From: Micromonospora_G sp040676775
GTDB lineage: Bacteria > Actinomycetota > Actinomycetes > Mycobacteriales > Micromonosporaceae
DNA length: 64,000 nt
Reading direction: 5' to 3'
Assembly (NCBI RefSeq): GCF_040676775.1
Contig: NZ_JBFAPP010000022.1
Coordinates: 1-64,000 of the forward strand
Part shown: piece after piece, positions 17,299 to 25,189 of the stretch
How the letters are laid out: every line of letters begins with the position of its first letter
Numbering within the stretch: position 1 is the stretch's first letter
Notes under the pieces: model-generated
What the model was told of the DNA's origin: nothing
Databases searched by the model: none
The model's input: the letters and a program-made list of their open reading frames with translations, nothing else
Position numbers and translations under genes: made by a program

Positions 17299-18267
17299 TC
17301 AGCGGGCGTCGCCGGTGCCGCCGACCTGTCCGTGGGGTCCGACAGTGTCCGTTTGCGCCTCCGGCGCGTCGGATCCGGTGGCCGACCCGGCCGCCCCGGC
17401 GACCGCCGGCTCGTCGACCGCCACCCCGTCGACCGTCGCACTGTCTACCGCCACCCCGTCAACCGCCACCCCGTCGACCGTCGCGCCGTCGACCGTCGCA
17501 CTGTCTACCGTCGCGCCGTCGACCGTCGACTCCTCGGCCGCCGGTTCGGCGGGTTCGGCCGGCTCGGACAGGATCCGCCAGGCCGCCTCGGCGGCCCGCT
17601 GCTCGGCTTCCTTCTTGCTCCGGCCGTCCGCGCCGCCGTACCGCCGGCCGGCGACCACCACCCAGGCGGTGAACGTCTTCGCGTGGTCCGGCCCGGTGTC
17701 GTCGATCCGGTACTCCGGCACACCGAGGCCGAGCGCCGCGGTCAGCTCCTGCAGGCTGGTCTTCCAGTCCAGGGCCGCCCCGCGACCGGCCGACTCCGCC
17801 ATCAGCGGGTCGAACAGCCGGTGGATCACGATTCCGGCGGTGTCCAGGCCGTACTGGAGGTAGATCGCGCCGAGCAGTGCCTCCAGCGTGTCGGCCAGGA
17901 TGCTCGCCTTGTCCCGGCCACCGGTCGTCTCCTCGCCCTTGCCCAGCAGCAGGTACGGGCCGAGCCCGTCCGGACCGAGTCCCCGGGCCACGTCGGCCAG
18001 CGCCCGCATGTTCACCACGCTGGCGCGCAGCTTGGCGAGCTGCCCCTCGGGCAGGTCCGGGTGGTTGTGGAAGAGCGCCGCGGTGATGACCACACCGAGC
18101 ACCGAGTCGCCCAGGAACTCCAGGCGCTCGTTGGTCGGCAGCCCACCGTTCTCGTACGCGAACGAGCGGTGGGTCAGCGCCCGCTCCAGCAGCTCCGGGT
18201 CGAGGCTGACGCCGAACGCGGCCTCCAGGTACCCGATCGGTGCGCGACGGCGCTTGTCGTTGGTCAT
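17299..18267 (-). CDS. rnc: Ribonuclease III with a repetitive C-terminal tail
   Basis: This 322-residue protein is about 80 residues longer than typical RNase III. Residues 10-155 are the nuclease domain with the signature ERLEFLGDSVLG (47-58) and the second acidic site in DTLEALLGAIYL (126-137). Residues 165-235 are the double-stranded RNA-binding domain with SKKEAEQRAAEAAW. The remaining 87 residues are low complexity, including eight tandem pentapeptides of the form (T/A)VD(G/S)(A/V) at about 248-287. It processes rRNA precursors and structured transcripts. The ATG at 18267 matches the family N-terminus. It lies 19 bases after plsX. Confidence 0.96.
   Translation of the reverse strand: MTNDKRRRAPIGYLEAAFGVSLDPELLERALTHRSFAYENGGLPTNERLEFLGDSVLGVVITAALFHNHPDLPEGQLAKLRASVVNMRALADVARGLGPDGLGPYLLLGKGEETTGGRDKASILADTLEALLGAIYLQYGLDTAGIVIHRLFDPLMAESAGRGAALDWKTSLQELTAALGLGVPEYRIDDTGPDHAKTFTAWVVVAGRRYGGADGRSKKEAEQRAAEAAWRILSEPAEPAEPAAEESTVDGATVDSATVDGATVDGVAVDGVAVDSATVDGVAVDEPAVAGAAGSATGSDAPEAQTDTVGPHGQVGGTGDAR
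17407..17526 (-). repeat. 15-bp coding tandem repeat in the rnc tail
   Basis: About eight copies of a degenerate 15-bp unit (for example GTCGACCGTCGCGCC on the plus strand) encode the (T/A)VDGx pentapeptides of the RNase III tail. The unit is a multiple of three, so copy-number change would not shift the frame. Confidence 0.9.
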
Positions 18268-18286
18268 CCGGTTACCTCGGTGTCGG

Positions 18287-19411
18287 TCATGGAGTCTCCT
18301 CGGTCCGGTCGTCCGCGCCATGACCGGTACGGCCGGTGGCCGTACTCCGCTCGGTCGTACGGCCGTCCCGGGTGTGGTCGGCGAGCAGCCCGGAGATCGC
18401 CGCGGTCGCACCGCGGCGGTGCAGGTGGGCGGCGAGTGCGATCCCGGAGGCGAGATCGTCGTCGCGTGCCGCGCCGTGGCAGACGACGACCGTACCGGCC
18501 ACGCCGAGCAGGGCGGCGGCCCGGGGCGCCCCTCCGCTGGCCGGAGGCCCGCCGGCCATGGCGTACGCGCCCTCGATCCCCTTGAGCAGGATGTTGCCGG
18601 TGAATCCGTCTGTGACGATCACGTCGGCCCGGCTGCCGACGGCGACGTCGTACCCCTCGACGAGGCCGACGTAGTGCGCGCCCGGCGGCAGCGCGGCCAG
18701 GGCGAGCACCGGGTCGGCGGCGCGCCGGGCCCGGTCCCCCTTGCCCGCTTCGGTGCCGACGGAGAGCAGACCGACGCGGGGTTCGGTCACCCCGTGCACC
18801 ACCGCGGCGTAGGCGGCACCGAGCACCGCGTGCCGGGCGAGGGTGCCCGGCCGGGCCTCGAGCGAGCCACCGACGTCGAGCAGCACGACCGGGCCGCCGA
18901 GTGCCGGCATGGTCGCGACCAGCGCCGGACGGCGCACCTGCGGCCAGCGCCCGAAACCGAGTACGGCGGCGGTGACGGTGGCGCCGGTGGGTCCGGCCGA
19001 GACGACGGCGTCGGCGGTCCCCTCGACGACCGCGGCCACCGCCGCCCGGACGGTCGTGTCGGCCCGGCTGACCCGCCTCGGGTCCTCGCTCATCGCGACC
19101 CCGTGCCGGACCGGCCGGACCGAGATCCGGTCCCGGTCGGCCGGGTGCAGAACGCCCAACAGCTCGTCGGCCGCCTCAGGCGGGCCGACGAGCAGCAGGT
19201 GTAGGTCGGGGTCGGCGCCGAACGCCCGCAGAGCGCCGTCAACCACGACGGCGGGAGCTCCGTCCCCGCCGAGGAGGTCGACGGCGATCCGCACGGTGCC
19301 CGGCTCCACTGGGACGCCGGCCGTCACGATACGGCTGGCGCCGGCGGGAGCCGGTGCACCGGGCAGTCGCCAGGGCGTGGGCGCCACCCGACCCGGGGTC
19401 GGGAGCGTCAC
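18287..19411 (-). CDS. plsX: Phosphate acyltransferase PlsX
   Basis: This roughly 374-residue enzyme makes acyl-phosphate from acyl-ACP for phospholipid synthesis. The family core starts at RIAVDLLGGDGAP (the common DAMGGDxAP form is altered to DLLGGDGAP), followed by VSAGPTGATV, the GPVVLLDVGG strand, and VTDGFTGNILLKGIEGAY near the C-terminus. A Ser/Thr/Arg-rich tail of about 35 residues follows. The start is uncertain: no ribosome site decides, and GTG 19411, 13 bases after the rpmF stop, is a compromise; starts nearer the core are possible. The order yceD-rpmF-plsX-rnc is conserved in many bacteria. Confidence 0.88.
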   Translation of the reverse strand: MTLPTPGRVAPTPWRLPGAPAPAGASRIVTAGVPVEPGTVRIAVDLLGGDGAPAVVVDGALRAFGADPDLHLLLVGPPEAADELLGVLHPADRDRISVRPVRHGVAMSEDPRRVSRADTTVRAAVAAVVEGTADAVVSAGPTGATVTAAVLGFGRWPQVRRPALVATMPALGGPVVLLDVGGSLEARPGTLARHAVLGAAYAAVVHGVTEPRVGLLSVGTEAGKGDRARRAADPVLALAALPPGAHYVGLVEGYDVAVGSRADVIVTDGFTGNILLKGIEGAYAMAGGPPASGGAPRAAALLGVAGTVVVCHGAARDDDLASGIALAAHLHRRGATAAISGLLADHTRDGRTTERSTATGRTGHGADDRTEETP

Positions 19412-19424
19412 TCGAATGCCGGTG

Positions 19425-19598
19425 TCAGACCTCGAGGACCTGGCGGCCGTTGTAGGTGCCACAGACACTGCACGCGGCGTGCGGCAGCTTCGGCGACTTG
19501 CACTGCGGGCACGCCACGGTGGCGACCACCGTGGCCTTCCAGTTCGCCCGGCGGGACCGGGTGTTGCTGCGCGACATCTTGCGCTTCGGGACGGCCAC
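19425..19598 (-). CDS. rpmF: 50S ribosomal protein L32
   Basis: This 57-residue protein reads VAVPKRKMSRSNTRSRRANW at its start, the diagnostic L32 N-terminus, and has a zinc ribbon of two CxxC pairs (Cys30/Cys33 and Cys43/Cys46). It is a component of the large ribosomal subunit. The GTG start at 19598 is 5 bases after the yceD stop, with the ribosome site AAAGAGGAG inside the end of yceD, so the two are coupled. The cysteine-containing form implies a zinc-dependent paralogue. Confidence 0.96.
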   Translation of the reverse strand: MAVPKRKMSRSNTRSRRANWKATVVATVACPQCKSPKLPHAACSVCGTYNGRQVLEV

Positions 19599-19603
19599 GG
19601 TTC

Positions 19604-20167
19604 CTACTCCTCTTTACGGGTCAGTTGCGTCAGGCCCGCCCAGCGCGGGTCGATCTGCTGGTGGCTGTGGTCAGCCGGCAGCTCGTCCCAGTGCACCCCA
19701 CAATCGGTGCACAGTCCCGGGCAGTCCTCTCGGCACAGCGGGTTCGTCGGTAGTGCAAGCACCACCGCGTCCCGCAGCGCCGGCTCCAGGTCGATCAGGT
19801 CGCCCTGCATGCGGCCCACCTCGTCCTCCTCGGTCGTCTCGTCCGTGGTGCTGTTCGCGTACGCGTACAGCTCCTGGATCGTGACGACCACGGAGTCGTC
19901 GATCTGGCGCAGGCAGCGACCACACTCGCCCTGCACGGCCCCGGAGACGGTCCCGGAGACGTATACGCCCTCGGACACCGACTGGAGGCTCAGGTCGAGA
20001 CTCAGGTCCGTGCCCTCCGGCACGCCGACCATCTCCACGCCGAGGTCCGCCGGCGCCTTTACCACCCGCGTGACCGTACGCAACGCACCAGGCCGACGCG
20101 GCAGTTCCCTCGTGTCGAGGACCAGCGGCGACCTGGGATCGAGTTGGCTTGGCGTGTGTTTGGGCAT
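19604..20167 (-). CDS. YceD/DUF177 family protein
   Basis: This 187-residue protein belongs to the DUF177 (YceD) family that in bacteria and plastids is linked to 23S rRNA accumulation. It has the conserved CGRCL motif (GECGRCLRQ) in the middle, an acidic stretch (TTDETTEEDE) and a second cysteine cluster near the C-terminus (CREDCPGLCTDCG) that could bind zinc. It is the first gene of the yceD-rpmF-plsX-rnc-mutM run and shares 5-base spacing with rpmF. Confidence 0.93.
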   Translation of the reverse strand: MPKHTPSQLDPRSPLVLDTRELPRRPGALRTVTRVVKAPADLGVEMVGVPEGTDLSLDLSLQSVSEGVYVSGTVSGAVQGECGRCLRQIDDSVVVTIQELYAYANSTTDETTEEDEVGRMQGDLIDLEPALRDAVVLALPTNPLCREDCPGLCTDCGVHWDELPADHSHQQIDPRWAGLTQLTRKEE

Positions 20168-20322
20168 AATCAGACTCCGGCCTGTTGGAGGCCGACGAAA
20201 CAGGTTACCTGGGCAGCGGCCCGGGCGTCGAACCGGGGCACCGGGAAGCGCACTCCGCGCTCAACGGCCCGCCGTAGCCCGGCGGTTCCCCCCGCCCGTT
20301 CGTCGGTCGGTGATGGTGACGA

Positions 20323-20820
20323 TCAGAACGGCAGCGGGCGTTCGCTCTCCTCGCCGGCGAAAGTGCCGATCTCACGCAGGGCGTGCATCTTGTCCCGGCC
20401 CCGCTCGATCGAGGCGAGCGCGCGGGTGAGGAACTGTTCGAAGTTGGCCAGCGCCGTGTCCACGTAATCGTCCACCTCCGCGCGCAGCCGCTGCGACTCG
20501 GCCCGCGCCTCGGCGATGATCCGGGCGCCCTCGTGCTCGGCCGAGACGGTGATCTCGTTCACCGAGACGAGGCGGGCGTGTTCCGCCTCACCCTCGCTGA
20601 TGATCCGGTCCGCCTCACGCCGGCCGGCGTCCATGATCTTGTCCCGCTCGTCGAGCAGCGCGGCCGCCCGGCGCAGGTCGATCGGCAGCTCGCCGCGGAG
20701 CTCGTCGAGAGCCGCGATGAAGTCCGCCCGGTCGACCATGCAGTTGGTACGCGACATCGGGACGGAGCGTGCCGTCTCCACGATGTTGATGAGTTCGTCG
20801 ATGCGGTCGAGCGGGTCCAC
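20323..20820 (-). CDS. DivIVA-like coiled-coil protein
   Basis: This 165-residue protein starts VDPLDRIDELINIVETARSV and is almost entirely helical, with heptads from about 40 to 150 (RRAAALLDERDKIMDAGRRE, RIISEGEAEHARL, AEHEGARIIAEARAESQRL). Similar proteins sit between coaD and yceD in actinobacteria and are labelled cell division initiation or DivIVA-domain proteins. It likely forms filaments or a membrane-proximal scaffold, but no classical DivIVA N-terminal lipid-binding motif is clear. The GTG at 20820 has GAGG 6 bases upstream. Upstream extension to 20949 would lack a ribosome site. Confidence 0.88.
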   Translation of the reverse strand: MDPLDRIDELINIVETARSVPMSRTNCMVDRADFIAALDELRGELPIDLRRAAALLDERDKIMDAGRREADRIISEGEAEHARLVSVNEITVSAEHEGARIIAEARAESQRLRAEVDDYVDTALANFEQFLTRALASIERGRDKMHALREIGTFAGEESERPLPF

Positions 20821-21013
20821 CGGTACCTCACTCCTGTCGTTCGTCTGCCGACCTACATGATGCGGCGTCCAACCGGGTTGCTGCTCAACCAATGATGCGG
20901 TGCCCGAGGGACAAGGGGACCAAACTCCCCGGCGTGGCGCGGAGCACACCCGCCCCCGCTGCGGTAGACACGCTCGGCCGTCGGCGGGGATCGATCCCCA
21001 CCGACGGCGGTGG

Positions 21014-21498
<485 letters not shown>

Positions 21499-21502
<4 letters not shown>

Positions 21503-22062
21503 GATCCGCGACCGTACCAAAGAGTGGTCTCTCCGTAACGCCGACCGCGCTCGACAGTGATCCCCTGCACCTCTTCCAGGGGACCGGTACGCGTCGACCG
21601 CTCGATCACGACCACCCCGTCCGGGGCCAGCCAGCCGTGCTCGACCAGGGCGGTCAGCATCAGGGTGATCTCCTCGTTCGGCACCGCGTACGGCGGATCG
21701 GCGAAGATCACGTCGTACGGGCCACCGTCGGGGCCACCGGCGAGCACCTGGGCGACCTTCCCGGTGACCAGCCGCGCCGCCGGGGTGGCCCGCAGGGTGG
21801 CGAGGTTGTCGCGGGCGATCCGGGCCGCCCTCGGGTCGGCCTCGACCAGCAGTACGTGCACCGCCCCGCGGGAGAGCGCCTCCAACCCGACCGCGCCGGA
21901 ACCGGCGTACAGGTCGGCGAAGCGGGCACCGTCCAGTTCGACCTGGGTGTCGAGCGCGCTGAAGAGCGCCTCGCGTACCCGGTCGGAGGTGGGCCGGGTG
22001 GACGCACCCGGCGGCGCGACGATGCGCCTCCCACCGAAGCTGCCCGCCACGATCCGGGTCAC
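21499..22062 (-). CDS. rsmD: 16S rRNA (guanine966-N2)-methyltransferase RsmD
   Basis: This 187-residue class I methyltransferase modifies G966 of 16S rRNA. It has the SAM-binding strand FADLYAGSGAVGLEALSRGA and the catalytic DPPY motif (FADPPYAVP). The GTG at 22062 gives the usual N-terminus VTRIVAGSFGGRRI and has GGGAG 6 bases upstream, so it was preferred to the longer frame starting at 22131. It is coupled to coaD by a 4-base overlap, a very common actinobacterial pair. Confidence 0.95.
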
Positions 22063-22205
22063 TGTGAACTCCCGCTCTGCACACGGAAACGGTACGCCGA
22101 CGATCTCGGCAGGCCCGGCAACACCACTCATTGACCATCAGGGACCTGTTGAACACGCGGCGTCGATCAAACATCTCAAGTTGGCAACAGGATTTGCCGA
22201 ATGAT

Positions 22206-22242
22206 CTCAAGACTGTCTCAATACGCCCGTAATCGGTAGTGT
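22206..22242 (+). promoter_or_regulatory. Promoter of the first LPxTG gene (copy 1 of a duplicated promoter)
   Basis: The sequence from CTCAAGACTG (22206) to TAGTGT (22237-22242) aligns base for base, without gaps, to the region before the second LPxTG gene. Conserved blocks are CTCAAGrCTG, ATCGsTA and the following GCGCTGTGCCGG. TAGTGT is a good -10 element; no standard -35 lies 17 bases upstream, so an alternative sigma factor is possible. Confidence 0.55.
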
Positions 22243-22245
22243 CTC

Positions 22246-22377
22246 GCGCTGTGCCGGCTCTGATTGGCCGGTGCGCGGCGTTGGGGAGGCGCCACTGCGG
22301 GTCGCGCCACTTTGCGGCAGTGATCGCCCGCGCTTTCCCACGTCGTGCCCTGACGTATTTACCCCTCAGGAGTACGC
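22246..22377 (+). promoter_or_regulatory. Structured-looking 5' leader RNA of the first LPxTG gene (copy 1)
   Basis: From the predicted start of transcription to the GTG the leader is about 130 bases and is related to leader 2 at 23825. Helix 1: GCCGGC (22253-22258) with GCCGGT (22267-22272). Helix 2: GGCGC (22288-22292) with GCGCC (22304-22308), 11-base loop. An alternative helix pairs GGTCGC (22300-22305) with GTGATC (22320-22325, starting at the G), which excludes helix 2. It ends with the ribosome site CAGGAG. Two of the helices keep pairing in leader 2 despite base changes. Confidence 0.45.
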
Positions 22378-23544
22378 GTGACCCATCCCAAGCTGTCGCT
22401 CCGGCGACCGCTCGCCATCCTCGGGGCCACCTTCGTCGGCCTCGCCGCGACGTTCGCTGTCGCCGCCCCCGCGAGCGCGCACGCTGGCGCCCTGACAGGC
22501 ACCCACCGCTGTGACACCGAAACCGGTGAATGGGTCGTCAACTGGACCGTCCTGAACGACATGGACACCAAGAAGGCCAAGGTCAAGAAGGTCGACCCGC
22601 TGACCCCTGCGGGCACCACGCTCACCGGCGACATCAAGGTGGACGCCCAGGTTCCGGTACGGGTCGGCAGCATGGCTGACCAGAACAACTGGGGCAGGTT
22701 GCAGGGCGAGCAGCGCGTGCCCGCCAGCGAGAAGTCGGCAAGCCTGTCGGTCCAGCTCACCTGGCCGCAGTTCTCGGGCAAGCCCACCTACTCGAAGACC
22801 ATCACCTTCGAGGGGACCTGCGCCAAGCCCACCCCGCCCACCACCCCGGCGACCCCGACCCCGTCGGCCACCCCGACCAAGCCGCAGGAGGTGACCAAGC
22901 CGACCGCGAGCTTCTCCTCGGACTGCGACGGCACGGTCACCGTCATCCTGAACAACGGCAAGGACGCCACCGTCCCGGTCGAACTGGTCGTCTCGGCCAA
23001 GGACTTCAGCAAGACCGTCTCGGTCAAGCCGAACAGCAACAGCGAGCCGATCGTCGTACCCGCCGGTGCCGGGACCATCAAGGTCACCGAAAAGGGCAAG
23101 GCGGTTGGCGACGCGTATACCTGGAAGGAGTCGGCCGACTGCGTCCCCCCGGGCGAGCCGACCGGAAACTTCGGTTCCACCTGTGACGAACTGCTCTTCG
23201 AGGTCAGCAACCCGGAGAACGGCAAGACCGTGACCGTCACCTTCACCCCGAACAAGGGCGAGCCGAAGACGATCACCGTCGAGCCGGGCAAGACCGAGAC
23301 GGCGAAGTTCCCCGGCGAGGAGGGCCTGACCGTCACGCCGAGCAGCGAGGGCATGGAGGACACCACGCCGGTCGCGTGGGAGAAGCCGGCCGATTGCACG
23401 AGCGGCACGGGTGCCGGCGAGGGCGACCTGCCGCTGACCGGTGCTGCCGCCGGTGGCATCGCCGCCGCCGCGGCCGTCCTGCTCGCCGCGGGCGCCGTGC
23501 TCTTCGTGGTGGCCCGTCGCCGCCGGGTCCGCTTCACCGCCTGA
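22378..23544 (+). CDS. LPxTG-anchored surface protein (paralogue 1)
   Basis: This 388-residue exported protein has a signal peptide (1-34, ending APASA), three Cys-bracketed beta-rich repeats (about 45-142, 177-255, 262-340) separated by a Pro/Thr-rich linker (141-170), and a sorting signal LPLTG (351-355) followed by a hydrophobic helix and RRRRVRFTA. A sortase would cut LPLT/G and link it to the wall; no sortase gene is in the window. Start GTG has CAGGAGTACGC upstream. It is about 50-60% similar along its length to the next gene and comes from a tandem duplication that includes promoter and leader. The ligand or role is unknown. Confidence 0.9.
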   Translation: MTHPKLSLRRPLAILGATFVGLAATFAVAAPASAHAGALTGTHRCDTETGEWVVNWTVLNDMDTKKAKVKKVDPLTPAGTTLTGDIKVDAQVPVRVGSMADQNNWGRLQGEQRVPASEKSASLSVQLTWPQFSGKPTYSKTITFEGTCAKPTPPTTPATPTPSATPTKPQEVTKPTASFSSDCDGTVTVILNNGKDATVPVELVVSAKDFSKTVSVKPNSNSEPIVVPAGAGTIKVTEKGKAVGDAYTWKESADCVPPGEPTGNFGSTCDELLFEVSNPENGKTVTVTFTPNKGEPKTITVEPGKTETAKFPGEEGLTVTPSSEGMEDTTPVAWEKPADCTSGTGAGEGDLPLTGAAAGGIAAAAAVLLAAGAVLFVVARRRRVRFTA

Positions 23545-23584
23545 TCCGTGTGACCGTTCCACCGCGCACCTGAACCAAGAGTCC

Positions 23585-23625
23585 GAGGGCGCGTCGACCA
23601 ACCGGTCGACGCGCCCTCGGCATTT
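23585..23625 (+). terminator. Terminator after LPxTG gene 1
   Basis: A perfect 15-bp hairpin GAGGGCGCGTCGACC / GGTCGACGCGCCCTC with an AACC loop (23585-23618) is followed by GGCATTTT. It lies 41 bases after the stop. Confidence 0.88.
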
Positions 23626-23784
23626 TCGTCGCAGAATCGACCGACCACTTCGGATGATCGACGCCGATCACTCTGAGCAGTCGGGTCGGTACGGAAATGC
23701 AGAACATGTACCTGGATGCAAATTCCCGAGGAACTTCGCACCACGTCGACTATCTCGAATGAATAACAGAATCCTTAACTGCTG

Positions 23785-23821
23785 CTCAAGGCTGTTGCTG
23801 CTCCGTCGACATCGCTAAGGT
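23785..23821 (+). promoter_or_regulatory. Promoter of the second LPxTG gene (copy 2)
   Basis: CTCAAGGCTG (23785) through TAAGGT (23816-23821) aligns without gaps to copy 1 at 22206-22242, with the same distance to GCGCTGTGCCGG. TAAGGT is a TAnnnT -10 element. Retention of the same blocks in both copies while the spacer has changed supports a real promoter. Confidence 0.55.
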
Positions 23822-23824
23822 CGG

Positions 23825-23958
23825 GCGCTGTGCCGGTGCGAATTTGCCCGGCGTACGACGTCGGGGAGGCGTCAACGCGGGTCGCGCCCTAATTCGGCAG
23901 CGACCGTTCCCGCCACTCCTCGTCGTGTCCTGAAGCTTTCACCCCTCAGGAGTCACGC
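23825..23958 (+). promoter_or_regulatory. Structured-looking 5' leader RNA of the second LPxTG gene (copy 2)
   Basis: Helix 1: GCCGG (23832-23836) with CCGGC (23848-23852). Helix 2: GGCGT (23868-23872) with GCGCC (23884-23888), where a G-U pair replaces the G-C of copy 1. Alternative helix: GGTCGC (23880-23885) with GCGACC (23900-23905), where Watson-Crick pairs replace two G-U pairs of copy 1. The pattern keeps base pairing while sequence changes. The remaining 23545-23784 holds the upstream terminator and AT-richer noncoding DNA. Confidence 0.45.
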
Positions 23959-25104
23959 GTGATCCGTCCCAAGCTGTCGTTCCGGCGGCCGCTCGCCGTA
24001 CTCGGGGCCACCTTCGTGGGCCTCGCGGCCGCAGTCGCCGTAGCCGCTCCCGCCAGTGCCCACATCTCCGTGCCCTCCGGCAGCGCCGTCTGCGACACCA
24101 AGACCGGCGAGTGGGTGGTCACCTGGAAGGTCGAGAGCACCCTGCACTTCAATTCCGACACGTTCAAGCTGCACTACATCCGCACGACCCCGAAGGACGC
24201 TCCGATCGACGGCATCGTCCGCAACAAGGACTACCCGGTCGACGCCCCGATCGTGGGTACCCAGCGGGTTCCCGGCACCACGACCAAGGCCGAGCTTGAC
24301 GTGAAGGCCACCTGGAGCGACGGCTTCCGCGAGCAGGACCTCCGCGAGGGCAACGTGACCCTGGAGGGGACCTGCGACAAGGACACCCCGGAGCCCACTC
24401 CGTCGGCGTCACCCACCCCCACCCCCACGCCGACCACGACGCCGACGACCCCGCCGGCCAAGGTGAGCAGCCCTAACGCGTCCACCTCGTCCGCTTGCGA
24501 CGGCACCGTCGCGGTGACCCTCAGCAACGGCGAGGACGCCACCGCGGACGCCGTGCTCCGGGTCAAGGCCACCGGCTTCGACAAGACCTACACGCTGAAG
24601 CCCGGCACCAGCAAGGACGACATCGTCGTACCGGCCAATGCCGGCGAAATCAAGATCACCGAGGGTGACAAGCAGGTCGGTGAGACCATCACCTGGGCCG
24701 AGCCGGAGAACTGCGTCGAGCCGGGCGAGCCGGTGGGCGGCTACGAGTCCACCTGCGAGGAACTCATCTTCATGATCAGCAACCCGGAGGACGGCGAGCC
24801 GGTCACCCTGACGCTCACCCCCAGCACGGGTGAGCCGAAGACCCTGACCGTCGCGCCGGGCACGACCGAGACCGCGAAGTTCCCGGCTTCGGAGGGCCTG
24901 ACCGTCACCCCGAGCGCCGAAGGCCTCGACGACACCACGCCGATCGCCTGGGAGAAGCCCGAGGACTGCGGGGGCGGTGGCGGCGGTCTGCCGGTCACCG
25001 GTGCCGCGGCCGGTGGCATCGCCGCCGGTGCCCTGGTGCTGCTCGCCGTCGGTGTCGTGCTCTTCGTGGTGGCCCGCCGTCGCCGGCTGACCTTCACCGC
25101 CTGA
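23959..25104 (+). CDS. LPxTG-anchored surface protein (paralogue 2)
   Basis: This 381-residue protein repeats the plan of its neighbour: signal peptide (1-34, APASA), N-terminal CDTKTGEWVVTWKV domain, Pro/Thr linker (about 142-165), two Cys-bracketed beta domains, and LPVTG (344-348) followed by a membrane helix and RRRRLTFTA. Signal and sorting regions are nearly identical between the copies, while the N-terminal domains have diverged most, suggesting that the exposed part is under changing selection. GTG start with CAGGAGTCACGC upstream. Own promoter, leader and terminator, so the two paralogues are separate transcripts. Confidence 0.9.
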   Translation: MIRPKLSFRRPLAVLGATFVGLAAAVAVAAPASAHISVPSGSAVCDTKTGEWVVTWKVESTLHFNSDTFKLHYIRTTPKDAPIDGIVRNKDYPVDAPIVGTQRVPGTTTKAELDVKATWSDGFREQDLREGNVTLEGTCDKDTPEPTPSASPTPTPTPTTTPTTPPAKVSSPNASTSSACDGTVAVTLSNGEDATADAVLRVKATGFDKTYTLKPGTSKDDIVVPANAGEIKITEGDKQVGETITWAEPENCVEPGEPVGGYESTCEELIFMISNPEDGEPVTLTLTPSTGEPKTLTVAPGTTETAKFPASEGLTVTPSAEGLDDTTPIAWEKPEDCGGGGGGLPVTGAAAGGIAAGALVLLAVGVVLFVVARRRRLTFTA

Positions 25105-25138
25105 TCCTGCCGACGCAGGTGAACTGAACCAACAACAG

Positions 25139-25178
25139 CTCGCGGGCGTACTGACCATCCGGTCGGTGCGCCCGCGAG
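25139..25178 (+). terminator. Terminator after LPxTG gene 2
   Basis: An 18-bp hairpin with two G-U pairs, CTCGCGGGCGTACTGACC and its partner around an ATCC loop, is followed by TTTCT. It lies between convergent genes, 12 bases before the recG stop, and could serve both directions. Confidence 0.85.
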
Positions 25179-25189
25179 TTTCTGTCGGG

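Noticed and set aside
23825..23905. Cobalamin riboswitch
   Set aside because: GCCGGTGCGAAT and GGTCGCGCC resemble pieces of cobalamin riboswitches, but the B12 box and the helix order are missing and the downstream gene has no link to cobalamin.
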